Origin: Datisca glomerata
Lineage: Eukaryota > Streptophyta > Magnoliopsida > Cucurbitales > Datiscaceae
Reading direction: 5' to 3'
Assembly: GCA_003255025.1 (NCBI GenBank)
Contig: QANY01013656.1
Location: 839,816-903,815, forward strand
Length of the DNA: 64,000 nucleotides
The notes beneath the pieces were generated by a model, which searched no databases, was not told the DNA's origin, and was given only the letters and a program-made list of their open reading frames with translations. Both the position numbers and the translations under genes were made by a program. Below, piece by piece: positions 46,825-57,439 of the stretch. The first letter of the stretch is position 1. Each line of letters opens with the position of its first letter.

Positions 46825-47719
46825 GCCATGACTGATCATAACAGACTTTAAGCAAATTTACATGTTATGGAGCTCCAGTTGGCAAGCTGCGTAAATGGGG
46901 TTCGGGAAATCAACCGGGTTCATGATGTAGTCCTCGTTGAACGGGAATGTCTAAAAGGGGTTGAGGCTAAGTTTCGACATGCTAATGCCCATTTGACTAC
47001 TGACTTAAACAGAGTTGCAACTAAACGGGTGAAGCTGGAAGCATCTTTGATGAAAGCGGAGATGGTAACTGAAGCCAGTGGAGAAAATCTAGTAATAGTT
47101 GAAAGGAAGTTGGCTGAGGCTGAGGCTAAGTTGTCCACAACAGAGATGAAGTTGACCTTAACCGAGGCGACTTTGACTGAGGTTAAAGAGCGGGAAACTG
47201 GTCTCGAGGGTTAATACCAAGTCATTCTCCACATGGTTGAGAAGATGGCATATTCTTTGGGGTATCGTGACGCTAAGTTTGACCAGACTCCTCGCATTCC
47301 TCTCGTTCCTCCTCCTGAAGATTTCGTTGACCCTGAGGTGGAGTTCTTGCAAGTCAATGCTAAGAAAAAAATTTTATCCAAGAAACTCACATGCTTTCTA
47401 ACACTAAATGAGATTTTTTAGAGTTATCACCTCAGCTATTTTGTGAAAGGTAACACTTCAAAAAGGTGTAAAGAGTTTAGCTCCCCTTTTTTCTTTGCGC
47501 CCATTCTTCTTTTTCTTTAAGAATTTTTCTCGTAAATTTTTTTGCCCAGATAAAAGCATGTTTACCTCTTTTGACTGTTTATACTTTCTATCCGTTGAGG
47601 TTGGAATTCCCTTTCCGATTGTAATGTGATGTGTCCATTCCCCATTCCATCTGTTGTAATTATTTTGTGATGGAATGGGCTCATTCAGAGTTGCGTGTTT
47701 TCACATTTTTAGTCTTCTT

Positions 47720-48150
47720 TCCTTTTGAGAGTAGGATTTATGGGATGCCCCTAAAGACTCTTCATGCCCCCAATTTTTTTTAGAAGTAAGACTTATGAAC
47801 TGCCCCTCCCAAAGACTTTTTATGCCCTTAGTTTCTTTTGAGAGTAGGACTTATGAAATGTCCATACCAAGGACGTTTTGGGCCCTTAGCTCCTTATGAG
47901 AGTAGAAATTATGAACTGCCCCCCAATGACTTTTTATGTTCTTTGTTCTTTTTATGTTCTTTGTTCCTTTTAAGAGCAGGAGTTATGAACTGCCTCTTCT
48001 AAGGACTTTTTAGGCCCTTAGTTCCTTCTAAGAGTAGGACTTATGGACTGCCCCTCCCAATGACTTTTTATGTCCTTAGTTCATTTTGAGAGTAGGACTT
48101 ATGAATTTCCCCTCCCAAAGACTTTTTAGGCTCTTTGTTCTATTGTTAAT
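47720..48150. repeat. 58-bp tandem array, about seven units
   Basis: gagtaggacttatgaactgc and gactttttatgcccttagtt recur with spacing of 55-58 bp (units near 47,731, 47,786, 47,844, 47,902, 47,976, 48,034, 48,092). One unit is lengthened by a 16-bp internal duplication (tatgttctttgttctt). It sits between integrase and the antisense unit. Confidence 0.85.
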
Positions 48151-48229
48151 AGTAGTCCGGCTGAGGAGAGAAGTTCGACGCTACTGTTTTTGTATGGAAA
48201 ACTTTTGAGAAAGAAATTCGGGGGAGATG

Positions 48230-49320
48230 TCTCATTATAATGTTTATTCTATATTCTTTACACAAAATATTTTTTTCAGATGAATTGCCTTTCATGGTTT
48301 CTGCAATTCCATTCCTTCACCCGTTTCCAAGTGGTAATAACCGTTTCCTCCTATTTTACGGATGATGTATGGTCATTCCCATGTTGGCCCGAGATTTCCT
48401 TCAATTTGGAAGATTTTTCTGAGAACCATTTTTCCTGTCTAGAATCCCCATTTCTTCACTTTTTTTTAAAGAATAAGATCTCCTTTTCAGATTGTAACGG
48501 GTCATTCTGATCAGGGCCGCTTCTCTTCTTCCCTCTAGTTCATCAAGACTATTTTTCAGGAGCTCCCCATTTTGTTATTCGTTTAGTTCGGACCTAATGG
48601 TAGGGCTTCCAATTTCTACGGGGAGGACTGCTTCTGCTTTGTATGATAATGCAAATGGGGTTTCTCCCATTGTTTCTCTCTGGGTCATTCTGTATGCTCA
48701 TAGGACTGTGGGTAGCTCTTCTACCCATTTTCCTTTTATGGATTCTAGACGCTTATTCAGGTTATCAAGTATGACTCGATTTGATCTTTCTGCTTGTCCG
48801 TTCCCCTGGGGGTAGTAAGGCATGGAGAAGAGATTCGTGATTTTTAAATCTTTACAAAATGTTCTTACCAAGATCCCTATAAGTTGAAGCCTGTTGTTAG
48901 ATACAAAGATCTGGGGGATCCCATACCTGCACACCAAGTTCTTCCATAGGAACTTTTTTACCTCTTCCTCACGAATCCTGGCGAATGCTTTGGCCTCGAC
49001 CCACTTAGTGAAATAGTCTGTTGCAACTAACAAGAAATGTTTTTTAGCCGGCACCATGGGAAGTGTTCCAACAATGTCTAAGGCCCATTGCATGAGCGGC
49101 CAAGGACTAACCACAGTTTTAAGTTCCCCGGGGGTCATTTTGACTACGGCGCTAAACACTGACACTTGTCAAAAATTTTGCATATTGTTTAGCATCTTGA
49201 TGTATTTGAAGCTAGTAGTATCCTTCATTCATGACTTTATGGGCTAGTGATCTTCCCCCGTTGTGGTTTCTGCATACGTCCTCCTAAATTTCTGCTAGTA
49301 CATATTGAGCTTCTTTTTTT
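48230..49320 (-). pseudogene. Tat integrase
   Basis: 48,698-49,165 is open: MQWALDIVGTLP (first catalytic Asp), DYFTKWVEAKAF, then IFVSNNRLQL, where the second catalytic Asp (usually VSDNG) is Asn, and GQAERSNRVIL with the Glu. A zinc-binding region precedes it, broken. The C-terminal part (about 48,690-48,230) shows the usual tail in other frames, including GPTWE and GYYHLETGEG. It would insert element DNA into the genome, but the Asn change and stops make it inactive. Confidence 0.8.
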
Positions 49321-49400
49321 CGTAGGCACTACAAGTATGATCCTGTAAACATTTTCTTATATACTACTCTATTAACCATTGTGTACCTGACACTTCATTG

Positions 49401-50045
49401 TCATATTTTTTTGGCAAGTAGTTTATCTTTAGGAAGCGTTCTATTTTTTAGCAAGCGGATTATGTTGTCCTGCCAATTAGGCTCCCATTCAATTTCTATA
49501 TCGGCCACGTTGGTTAAAGGGAGCGAGATGCTTGGTTCGTTCAGAACTTCTACGAGAACGTTCCATCTGTAAGGGAGGAGTAATGAAGATCCCAAGTTTG
49601 CTAGGGCATTGGCATGCCCAGTCTCCGTTCTTTGAATTTGTTGGATTTCATAAATTTTTAACGTTTTGAGGAGATCCTTCACCCGTTCTGAGTATTTTAT
49701 CATCCGTTCATCCTTTGCTATGTATTCTCCGATTACCTGTTTTACGATCAACATGGAATCACAAAAAATCTTAACTGTAGTTACCTCATATTCTTGTAAC
49801 AGGTATATTCTCGCGATCAGCGCTTCATAGTCTGCTTCATAGTCTGCTTCATTATTTGATGCATTAAATTCGAAGGAGATGAAATGCTCCAATACTTCCC
49901 CAAATGGAGTTTGTGTCACCACCCCTGCTCCTCTATTGTGTGAAGCCCACTCTAAAAAGAGTGTCAAAGCTCCACGTTCTCCCATTTGGTGAGCTTTCCA
50001 TTCAACTTTCCCTCATGTGAAGTCGGCTATAAAGTCCGCTAATGT
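49401..50045 (-). pseudogene. Tat second RNase H, with 12-nt internal duplication
   Basis: Begins TLADFIADFT at the broken end (50,045), a stop, then an open stretch of 194 residues from 49,985: GAGVVTQTPFGEVLEHFISF, EFNASNNEADYEADYEALIA, VKIFCDSMLIVKQVIGEY. The catalytic pattern (D/E-D) fits the second RNase H typical of Tat. EADYEADYEAL contains an in-frame 12-nt duplication (49,830-49,855); the usual form is NNEAEYEAL. Confidence 0.82.
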
Positions 50046-50345
50046 CTTGTTTGAACTAGTTATCATCAATGATCATTCTTTTATTGATCATTTTTATATG
50101 ATATTCGGTTTAACTAGTTATCGTCTATAATTTTATATTTTATATAAATGTATGTAATTATATCATGCAATTACATATTTATATTGCTTAATTTATTTAA
50201 TAATAAAAGATTTAATAATTATTTCTTTAACTACATAATATTTAAAAATATTTAAAAAAATAAAAAAAATCTTAAGGGTGACATCACCCCTGCTATATAA
50301 AGGGTGATATCACCCCTTTTAGTTTTTTTTTTATTTTGTTTACAA
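50046..50345. other. Right breakpoint flank with palindromes
   Basis: Shares aatgatcaataaa and taactagttcaaac, inverted, with 31,962-32,306. Also contains two palindromes, gggtgacatcaccc (50,276-50,289) and gggtgatatcaccc (50,302-50,315), around a TATATAA motif. Confidence 0.5.
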
Positions 50346-51392
50346 TTTGTTTTCTTTCTTCTATTTTGTGTTTGTCTTTTTTAATATATGTTTGATTTAT
50401 ATTTACCTTTTTCTCATTTTTTCATTTCTCTTCTTATACGTGTTTTGCATGTTCATCTTTTACCAAACAAGTATTTCCCATTTCGTCATTCTACAACTAC
50501 ATGTGATTCTAACTTTATATCTATTTTTTTTCATATAGTTGTTAATTTAACATTTCTTTACAATCACTGCTCCGTGTCGTAAGCACGTTGCGACAGTACA
50601 TTTTTATCAAATAAAATGAAAACAAAAAGAAAAATGTAATAGTAAAGAATTAGATTATTTTGATTAGTTTTCATATAATTTTAGCATTTAGTATAATGTT
50701 TACGTATGAATATTTCAATGAGAAAAAATTTATTATGCGAAAATCACTCATTTTTTTATGTAAGTTATGAATCATGAGAATTTTCACACACATGTTAGTT
50801 ATATTATAACTTATATTATTTAATATTTTCTGAGATATTTCTCCGAAGGAACATTGAAATATCAAAATATCTGAATTAATGTTCTGTTTTAATAAAAAAA
50901 CAAATGGAATGACCATTGAAATGAAATTGACTACTATAATTTTTAGTATTGATTGAAAGAAAAAACAATAAAGAAAGATTTTGAGATGAAAAAAATAGAG
51001 AGATCAAGGATAGTTAAGGGAATACTGCTTCATTACATAATGAACTCTACTGGCATAATCATATACTAATATAAACCATAATCTTTTGAGTTGCTGATGA
51101 CACTGGGCTAGTGTGACTCAAGGACAAATCAAATCTCATTTGAACCATTTTCTTTAAATCAAATAGTATTTGAATATTTGAGGCATTTAATCATTTATAA
51201 TAATATAATTGTTTTATGTTCATTTTAATAGTATTTAATAAAATATAGATACGGTAAAAATGATCAACTTTCAGATCAAACTATAAAAATGACCATTTTT
51301 TGCAAAAAACCCAGAAATATAAATAATTTATTTACATCTGTGTAGTTTTGTAAATAATTTATCTACTTCGTTCAATTTTGGCTATTTTTTTG

Positions 51393-51434
<42 letters not shown>

Positions 51435-54400
51435 TCGGTCATGAACTAAATAGTCAGCTTTTCTTCTCATTTTTGAATAAAATACGTGATTTAGTTTGGC
51501 CTTAATATTTGGTTTCCATAATACCATTCATTTGGTTTTTGATAGATTTTCAAAAAAAAAAAATTGTGTGATGTCTTTTCATTTTGATGATAAAATGTTA
51601 GGTTGTTTATAGTAGTAATGAGTGGTCATCCCTAAAGATTTAGAACTTCTGATATATCCTTTACTTTGTTACCTCCGATGTTGTTGTTTTTTAACTAATG
51701 TCATTAGTATTTTTAAGCATACTATTAGGACTGAAAAAACTTTCTCTGTGACTTACTGATTTTTTAAGTCTATGCAAATTATATTCATAAATTATTGGAC
51801 CATTAGCGGTATAAAAAAAATAAAGAAATAGGAAACATATATATCTTAAATATTTATATAGGTTGTGATAACTGTTCATGTAATTGTTTTAATATTTTTT
51901 GACAACTACATCATTATTATTTTCATAAATGAGCCAATCAATTCATCGATAATCAAAAAATTATTTACATATTTTGCATTCAAAATATATATGGATGAGC
52001 AGTAAATTTATTTTGTAGTGTCAGTTAATATTTATTAACTATATTTTGAGTATAAATATTTACATTTAATATATTGAAAAGATGTAATTCTACCATTTAA
52101 TATTCATAGAAATATATTAATGTATTCACATTTTATGAATAGCAATAAATACTAAATATTTGTAGTTAAAATATAACAGGTATATACAAAAATTTTTTAT
52201 CATCATTACTAAATATTGCCATCATAATAACCATAGATTTACTGATAAAAATGTGAATTAATTTGGAAAATAGTATTAAAAAATCAAAACCCATTCATCT
52301 TTAATATATTAAAAGTGATATGAAAACGAGAATCATTTTTGGACCATTTGCCCACTCTTTATTTTACAATTTCAAAATTAACCTTGAGTCTATTAATAAT
52401 GCATCATTAATTATAATTTTATTTATTTCTCAAAATAATGTATCTCTTAAGCAAATTTTTTATTTTTTTTATCATTTCTAATTTCAAATTATTTTCAGAC
52501 ATAAGCATAAATTAAGTTATTTCTCCGTTAAGATATACATTAGAAAAACTAAATCAATAATCAATAAAAGAATAAAATTTATTTTTAACTGATAGAGATC
52601 AAATAAACATTATACTGAAAGAAGCAAACTGAAAATATATAGAAGATGCTCTTCTAGTATAACGAAATTAATTAAAAATATTTTGATAAGTAAGATTTAT
52701 GAAAAACATGAAATTTATAATTGTAGTTTTCTAATTTTATTTACTAATAAATGTATCTTTATTTAATTTTTTTAATTACAAGAATAAGTAATGTATAAAA
52801 AACAATCAAAATAATAAGTATACATATCACGTGCATCACACGTGTATTTAACTAATATTTTTTAAATAACCAAAAAAATTGAGTTTATCTTAATGAAAAA
52901 TTTAACAAATCTCCTCCAAATTTAAAATTAAAAATATCTTAATTTAGCGATCAGATAAGATATATCATAAATATAGTTTACGGCTACTATAGTAAATACA
53001 GTCTCACACTTTTCTTACATTTTCTACAAGTGGCTTTTCTCCTAACTATTATTATTATTGAGAATTTAACAAAATAAGTTTTCTACGTGACATTTTTCCT
53101 AAGAATCCCTAGATCAAACCGGAGGATTTGGTGAGGCCTCGGCTATAGAAGATAAATATAAAGGATTTTTAGCCAAACGTATCAATTTGGGAAATTTAAT
53201 TCACAAAACAGAAAAAGTAATTATTACTAGTAAATTAACATATATTTAAAATAGTCCGCCGAAAAAATTTACCTTACCATAATACACTACAAAGAATTTT
53301 TTTCCAAAAATTATTTTAATAAATAAAAAAATAGAGAAATTTAGATTAATGAAAAACAGGGGAAATCTTATGATAGAAGTTTTTGTAAATGAAAAAAATT
53401 GAATATCGATAAGGAAAGATTTGTAACGGAGGTATTATTGATTCAATTGCATTTAAAGAAATTTAAACAACCTAAAATATTATAAAACCTCTAAATAACT
53501 CCATGATTAACACATGTTCAATGTTTTTAAATTCAAATGGAGTATAGGTAAACATTTATAAAGTGAAGTTGGGATTTAATAACTATAGGATCTATTTTTA
53601 CCATAGTTCACAGTCAAACCTATTATATTTAAATATGAAAACAATTCTTTATTATTAGAATAAAATATAACTACATTGATAAATTGTTATAACATTATTT
53701 TTAATGTAACTTCCCATGAACAAATACTTTTAATATGTAAAATAAGTAAATAATTAAAATAAGAAGACAAAAAGTCTTCTAAAATATAATTAGTAAAATA
53801 GTTTATAGGCCAATATTTCATTCTGAGAGCATAGATATTTACATGATCATTACAATGTTTATTTATTTAAGCCAACTACTATCAAGTATTTACTTATATC
53901 TGTAAAACATTTATTATAATTGCATTTATATAATATTTATTCACTGGTTATGTTTTGATAATTAGCAGCGGTATAGCTACCATAGAGTCAACAAGGGTCA
54001 AATGTACCCCACTGGCTTCTTCTTTTTTTAAATTTAGTACAGTGATTTTATATTTTTACACCTTTTTTATTAGTGACTGACTAAAATTAAACGTGTGACC
54101 TATTAAAATTTAAAATCTAATTGTTTTGTAAATATACTCCGGTTTTGAAATTTTCCTTTTTTTCCTTTTTTTAATCTACTTATTTATAAATTTACACATT
54201 TTTATCCCTAAATACGATAAACCCTCTTGCTCTCTATGTGTATTTCCAAACATCTCAAATGTGATTTGTTTTATAGAATTACTAATATGAATTTAATTTG
54301 TGTAATCTGGTTATTTCTGTCTTATGCCACTCAAATTTGTTGTTTATAAGTTTTTTCTAATAACTTATATATTAAAAAATAAATAATTGAAAGAATAACG

Positions 54401-56640
54401 AAATTAATGAATTCACAACTATCTTCAATTTATAAATAAATTCATGTTGAGCTTGACTCAAAAGATACATTGTTAAAGAAATAATCTTATAAAATATATA
54501 TTATGAAAATACCGCAAAAATATGTAGTAAAATAATATAGTTTAATATATCATGAACTTATGCAAAATATATCATGAAACTATAATATAGTGCAAAAGAA
54601 AGTGACTTTTTGTTCGAAATAAAAGAAAGTCACTTCATTGAACAAAATATATTAAAAATTAGTAATTACTAATAATATATTAAAAATAAATATTTGATTT
54701 TAAGAATACTTACGTACGCATGATATTATAAATAATTATTACAGTGTCTATTCATCAATTACTATATAATGCTCATATGTATGTAAAATATTTATTATAA
54801 TTATATTTAGATAATATCAACTAACTGATTACGCTCTAGTAGATTTAATCTTTAATATTATATTAATTTTTATTGTTTCTTCTTAGTTTATATTCGTAAA
54901 AGTTATTATTCTTATGCTAATAACTCAATGACTGTCAAATATTCAAAATTTTCAAAAGTAATTAATGGAGTACTTATAATTCTAAAGGAAAAAATCAATG
55001 CATTTGATATAAATCTAGAACTTTATTTAGCCCTTATTAAATATATTCATTGCTCAAAACTAAAACTTTATTTATAATATATTTAAAATCTGAAATTTTA
55101 TTTAGTATGTAGAGATACTAGTTTAAACAAAAAAGTTTTCATGGCTATAAAAGAAATTGTCAATACTAAATAGCTATTGCCTTTAAAAATGATTAAAAAT
55201 AATAATACTCTTCTAAAATTATTAAATACTATAAAACTAAATGCACAAGCCCATTATCAAAACTTTGTTCCTTATGTTTCTCAAAACCATGGCCCATCAT
55301 TTCAAGCAATGTATGATTATTTTTTCAAGGGAAATGTACATAAATAGACAATGTATGATTATTTTTTTAGGTTTTTAAAAGTTTTAAGTAAATAATAAAT
55401 TTTCATAACTATTAATTATTGTTGACTAAAATGACCCTAAGATATTGATGGGGTGTTTGGATAAATCAATAGTATTATTGTTGATTTACTTATATTCAAC
55501 ATACTTAAATTTAGGAATCAATTAATGTTACATATAATTTGAAAATTTTGAAAAATAAAATTATCTAGAAACAACTCGAAACAAAACGAAAATTTTGAAA
55601 TTAACTAGAACCCCGCTCAAAAAGTAACAGAAAACTGTCAATTATAAAACTCGCATAAATAAGAAAATTGTACAAATGACTATACTTTTGGCTAATAGAG
55701 ATTTATCATTAAATATAGAAACTGAGTTAGCATAAAGGAATGATTAGCTAATAAATTTGATTAATAAAGATATTCTAGCACTAGCTTTAATTAGGAAAGA
55801 CATAAAATTCTCAACTAATGATGATACAATTAATGAAAAAATGAAATCTTATTTAAAAATCTATAAAATTAAAATCAATATCATCTCTTCAAATTTCAAT
55901 CACTAAATGATTGATGACGTGGTATATAAACTTATTTATTTCAAAGCTTTCACATAATTTCTTTAATCTTATTCTACTTCTAGAAATTTTTCACTCTATA
56001 TTCAAATAATAACATCTTTCATCTCTTATATTTCATCTCTTCTATATATATATATATATTAATTAGTAAATCTAATATTTACTTGGTTGAAGGGATTAAG
56101 TGTTTACAAAATAAAAGAGAAAAATTATGGGCTTTCATCAGAAATAGATCAAGTCAAATAACAAACATAAAAAATAGTCTAGTTGTAAAATATCATAAAA
56201 AATAGATACTAGACTCTTAACCCCACATTTTTCAGTTCATATGCTGCCACCCAGCCCGAACTCCCCCTTCCCTCTCCAAATTCTCACCTCCCATCCCACT
56301 CTCCTCCCCTTCCTCACATTCCTCTCAACGAGCCCACTTTCCTCCCCATCCAACCCATACCTCTCTCTTTCTCCATTTATGCCATTTTCTCTAACAATAT
56401 AATTATTCAATTGATTAATTATTATTTTAGTTAGTTAAATTAATTAATCAATTAATTCATTTAATAAATCAATTAATATTTTAGCTGATTATCAGATCTA
56501 GATAAGTACATCAATTACCACCATTGTCCCACATAATAGCATCAAAGCAATCATGTATCGAAGAACATGTGTATGTGTTTATCATTGTATGAGATTGTGT
56601 GTATGTTTGTATGAATTTCATGTTAATAAAATTTAAGATT
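50346..56640. other. AT-rich intergenic, no genes
   Basis: About 6.3 kb with only poly-A/T tracts, a (ta)n run at about 51,397-51,427, a reverse partial copy of the 183-bp repeat (50,590-50,690) and a C-rich patch (56,245-56,365). No open frame has a recognisable motif. Confidence 0.5.
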
Positions 56641-56651
56641 TCAAGAAACGA

Positions 56652-56891
56652 TCATGTAATTACATTTATTACATAATATATTATATTAGATATAATAAAT
56701 AATGAAAAAATATCATCTAATTTTATTATTATCACAAAACCTAAGTAATGTGNTTCTACCCAAGTTCCATTAAAAATTAATGAGCCAATTGACCTAGCTC
56801 CACAAATAAACTTATCAACTTTGAATTCCTCCAAACTCAAATCAATACCTGAGTCCGAAACTTCTTCAAAGGGTAAATCAAAGGCCATCAA
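56652..56891 (-). pseudogene. Short frame after the minus-strand primer site
   Basis: A 79-residue stretch beginning 48 bases beyond the primer site, with an acidic N-terminal part (FEEVSDSGIDLSLEEF) and a hydrophobic tail. One ambiguous base at 56,753. It does not resemble the leader after the plus-strand site (60,724 on), so it may be the start of a different viral version or host sequence. Confidence 0.3.
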
Positions 56892-56938
56892 GCCTGAAGT
56901 AGAAATATTAAATAAACAGTATTTTTCTCACCAGGTTT

Positions 56939-56951
56939 GGCTCTGATACCA
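56939..56951 (-). other. Met-tRNA primer site, minus-strand viral copy
   Basis: ggctctgatacca on the plus strand is TGGTATCAGAGCC on the minus strand, the caulimovirid site where tRNA-Met primes reverse transcription. It lies about 300 bp after the viral TATA box. Confidence 0.8.
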
Positions 56952-57072
56952 AATATGCGGAATCAAATAAATAGATGCAAGAACTAAAGAAGATAAATAG
57001 TAAAAATTGTATTTAACAATAATTACAAAAACTGTATTGTGGTGCAAGATTAAAGACTTACACAAACAATGT

Positions 57073-57078
57073 TTTATT
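57073..57078 (-). terminator. Viral poly(A) signal
   Basis: tttatt reads AATAAA on the minus strand, about 170 bases after the viral TATA box and before the primer site, as in pararetroviral leaders where the signal is passed once and used on the second round. Confidence 0.5.
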
Positions 57079-57245
57079 GGGCAACAATTAAATAGTGCTC
57101 CCGTTCACTATTTAATGTTGAAGAAAAAAGAAAAGATTTACAAAAGAGGAGTAGAAGAAGGTTTTGTCTCACAAAACAAGTTTTATCTCTCAAATAGTTA
57201 AGAGTTGTAAAATGAGTTCTAATCGAAAAATGGGAGACGACCACC

Positions 57246-57253
57246 TATTTATA
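57246..57253 (-). promoter_or_regulatory. TATA box of the viral pregenomic promoter
   Basis: ctatttatag reads CTATAAATAG on the minus strand, downstream of the viral ORF and upstream of the poly(A) signal and primer site. Position and order are those of a caulimovirid full-length-transcript promoter. Confidence 0.6.
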
Positions 57254-57439
57254 GTTAAGAAAAATGGAGTTCATCGGGAACACATCACTTACCTGAACTA
57301 TTCTATTCTACAAAAGTAAAAAACATTTTACATGCCTACTTTTGACTAAGAATAGTTAAAAATCATAAATCATTTCCTAATTATTCGACAACTAGTACAA
57401 TGATTACAAAAAGATAAATTACAAAGAATCTTGATAATT

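Larger units (their letters stand above)
45398..47421 (+). pseudogene. Antisense ORF of the Tat element, with probable introns
   Basis: The first block (45,398-45,751) resembles the plant 'putative gypsy type transposon' domain (Transposase_28): FPYNPPYQVSLAHMYIALGI and FFSTFCLALSQYTPNTYRIL. After a frameshift it continues with NKGWDEEAIWINGKWGG. Two probable introns follow, 45,934-46,010 (gtagca..cctacag) and 46,740-46,824 (gtaaaa..ctggcag). The downstream blocks are an acidic/Arg-rich stretch (46,275-46,340), a Ser/Pro region, a coiled coil rich in Leu, Glu and Lys (46,867-47,214) and a Pro-rich C-terminus (RIPLVPPPEDFVDPEVEF). Function is unknown. Stops show that this copy is dead. Confidence 0.65.
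43973..50045 (-). mobile_element. Ty3/gypsy (Tat-type) element, right half, inverted
   Basis: Read on the minus strand: second RNase H (49,985-49,401), zinc-binding and integrase domains (about 49,320-48,230), a 58-bp tandem array (47,720-48,150), an antisense gene-like unit (45,279-47,421, plus strand), a polypurine tract (about 44,767) and the 3' LTR (44,761-43,973). A second RNase H between RT and integrase, and extra material between integrase and 3' LTR, are marks of the Tat clade. The start of this half fits the end of the left half at 31,961. Confidence 0.8.
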
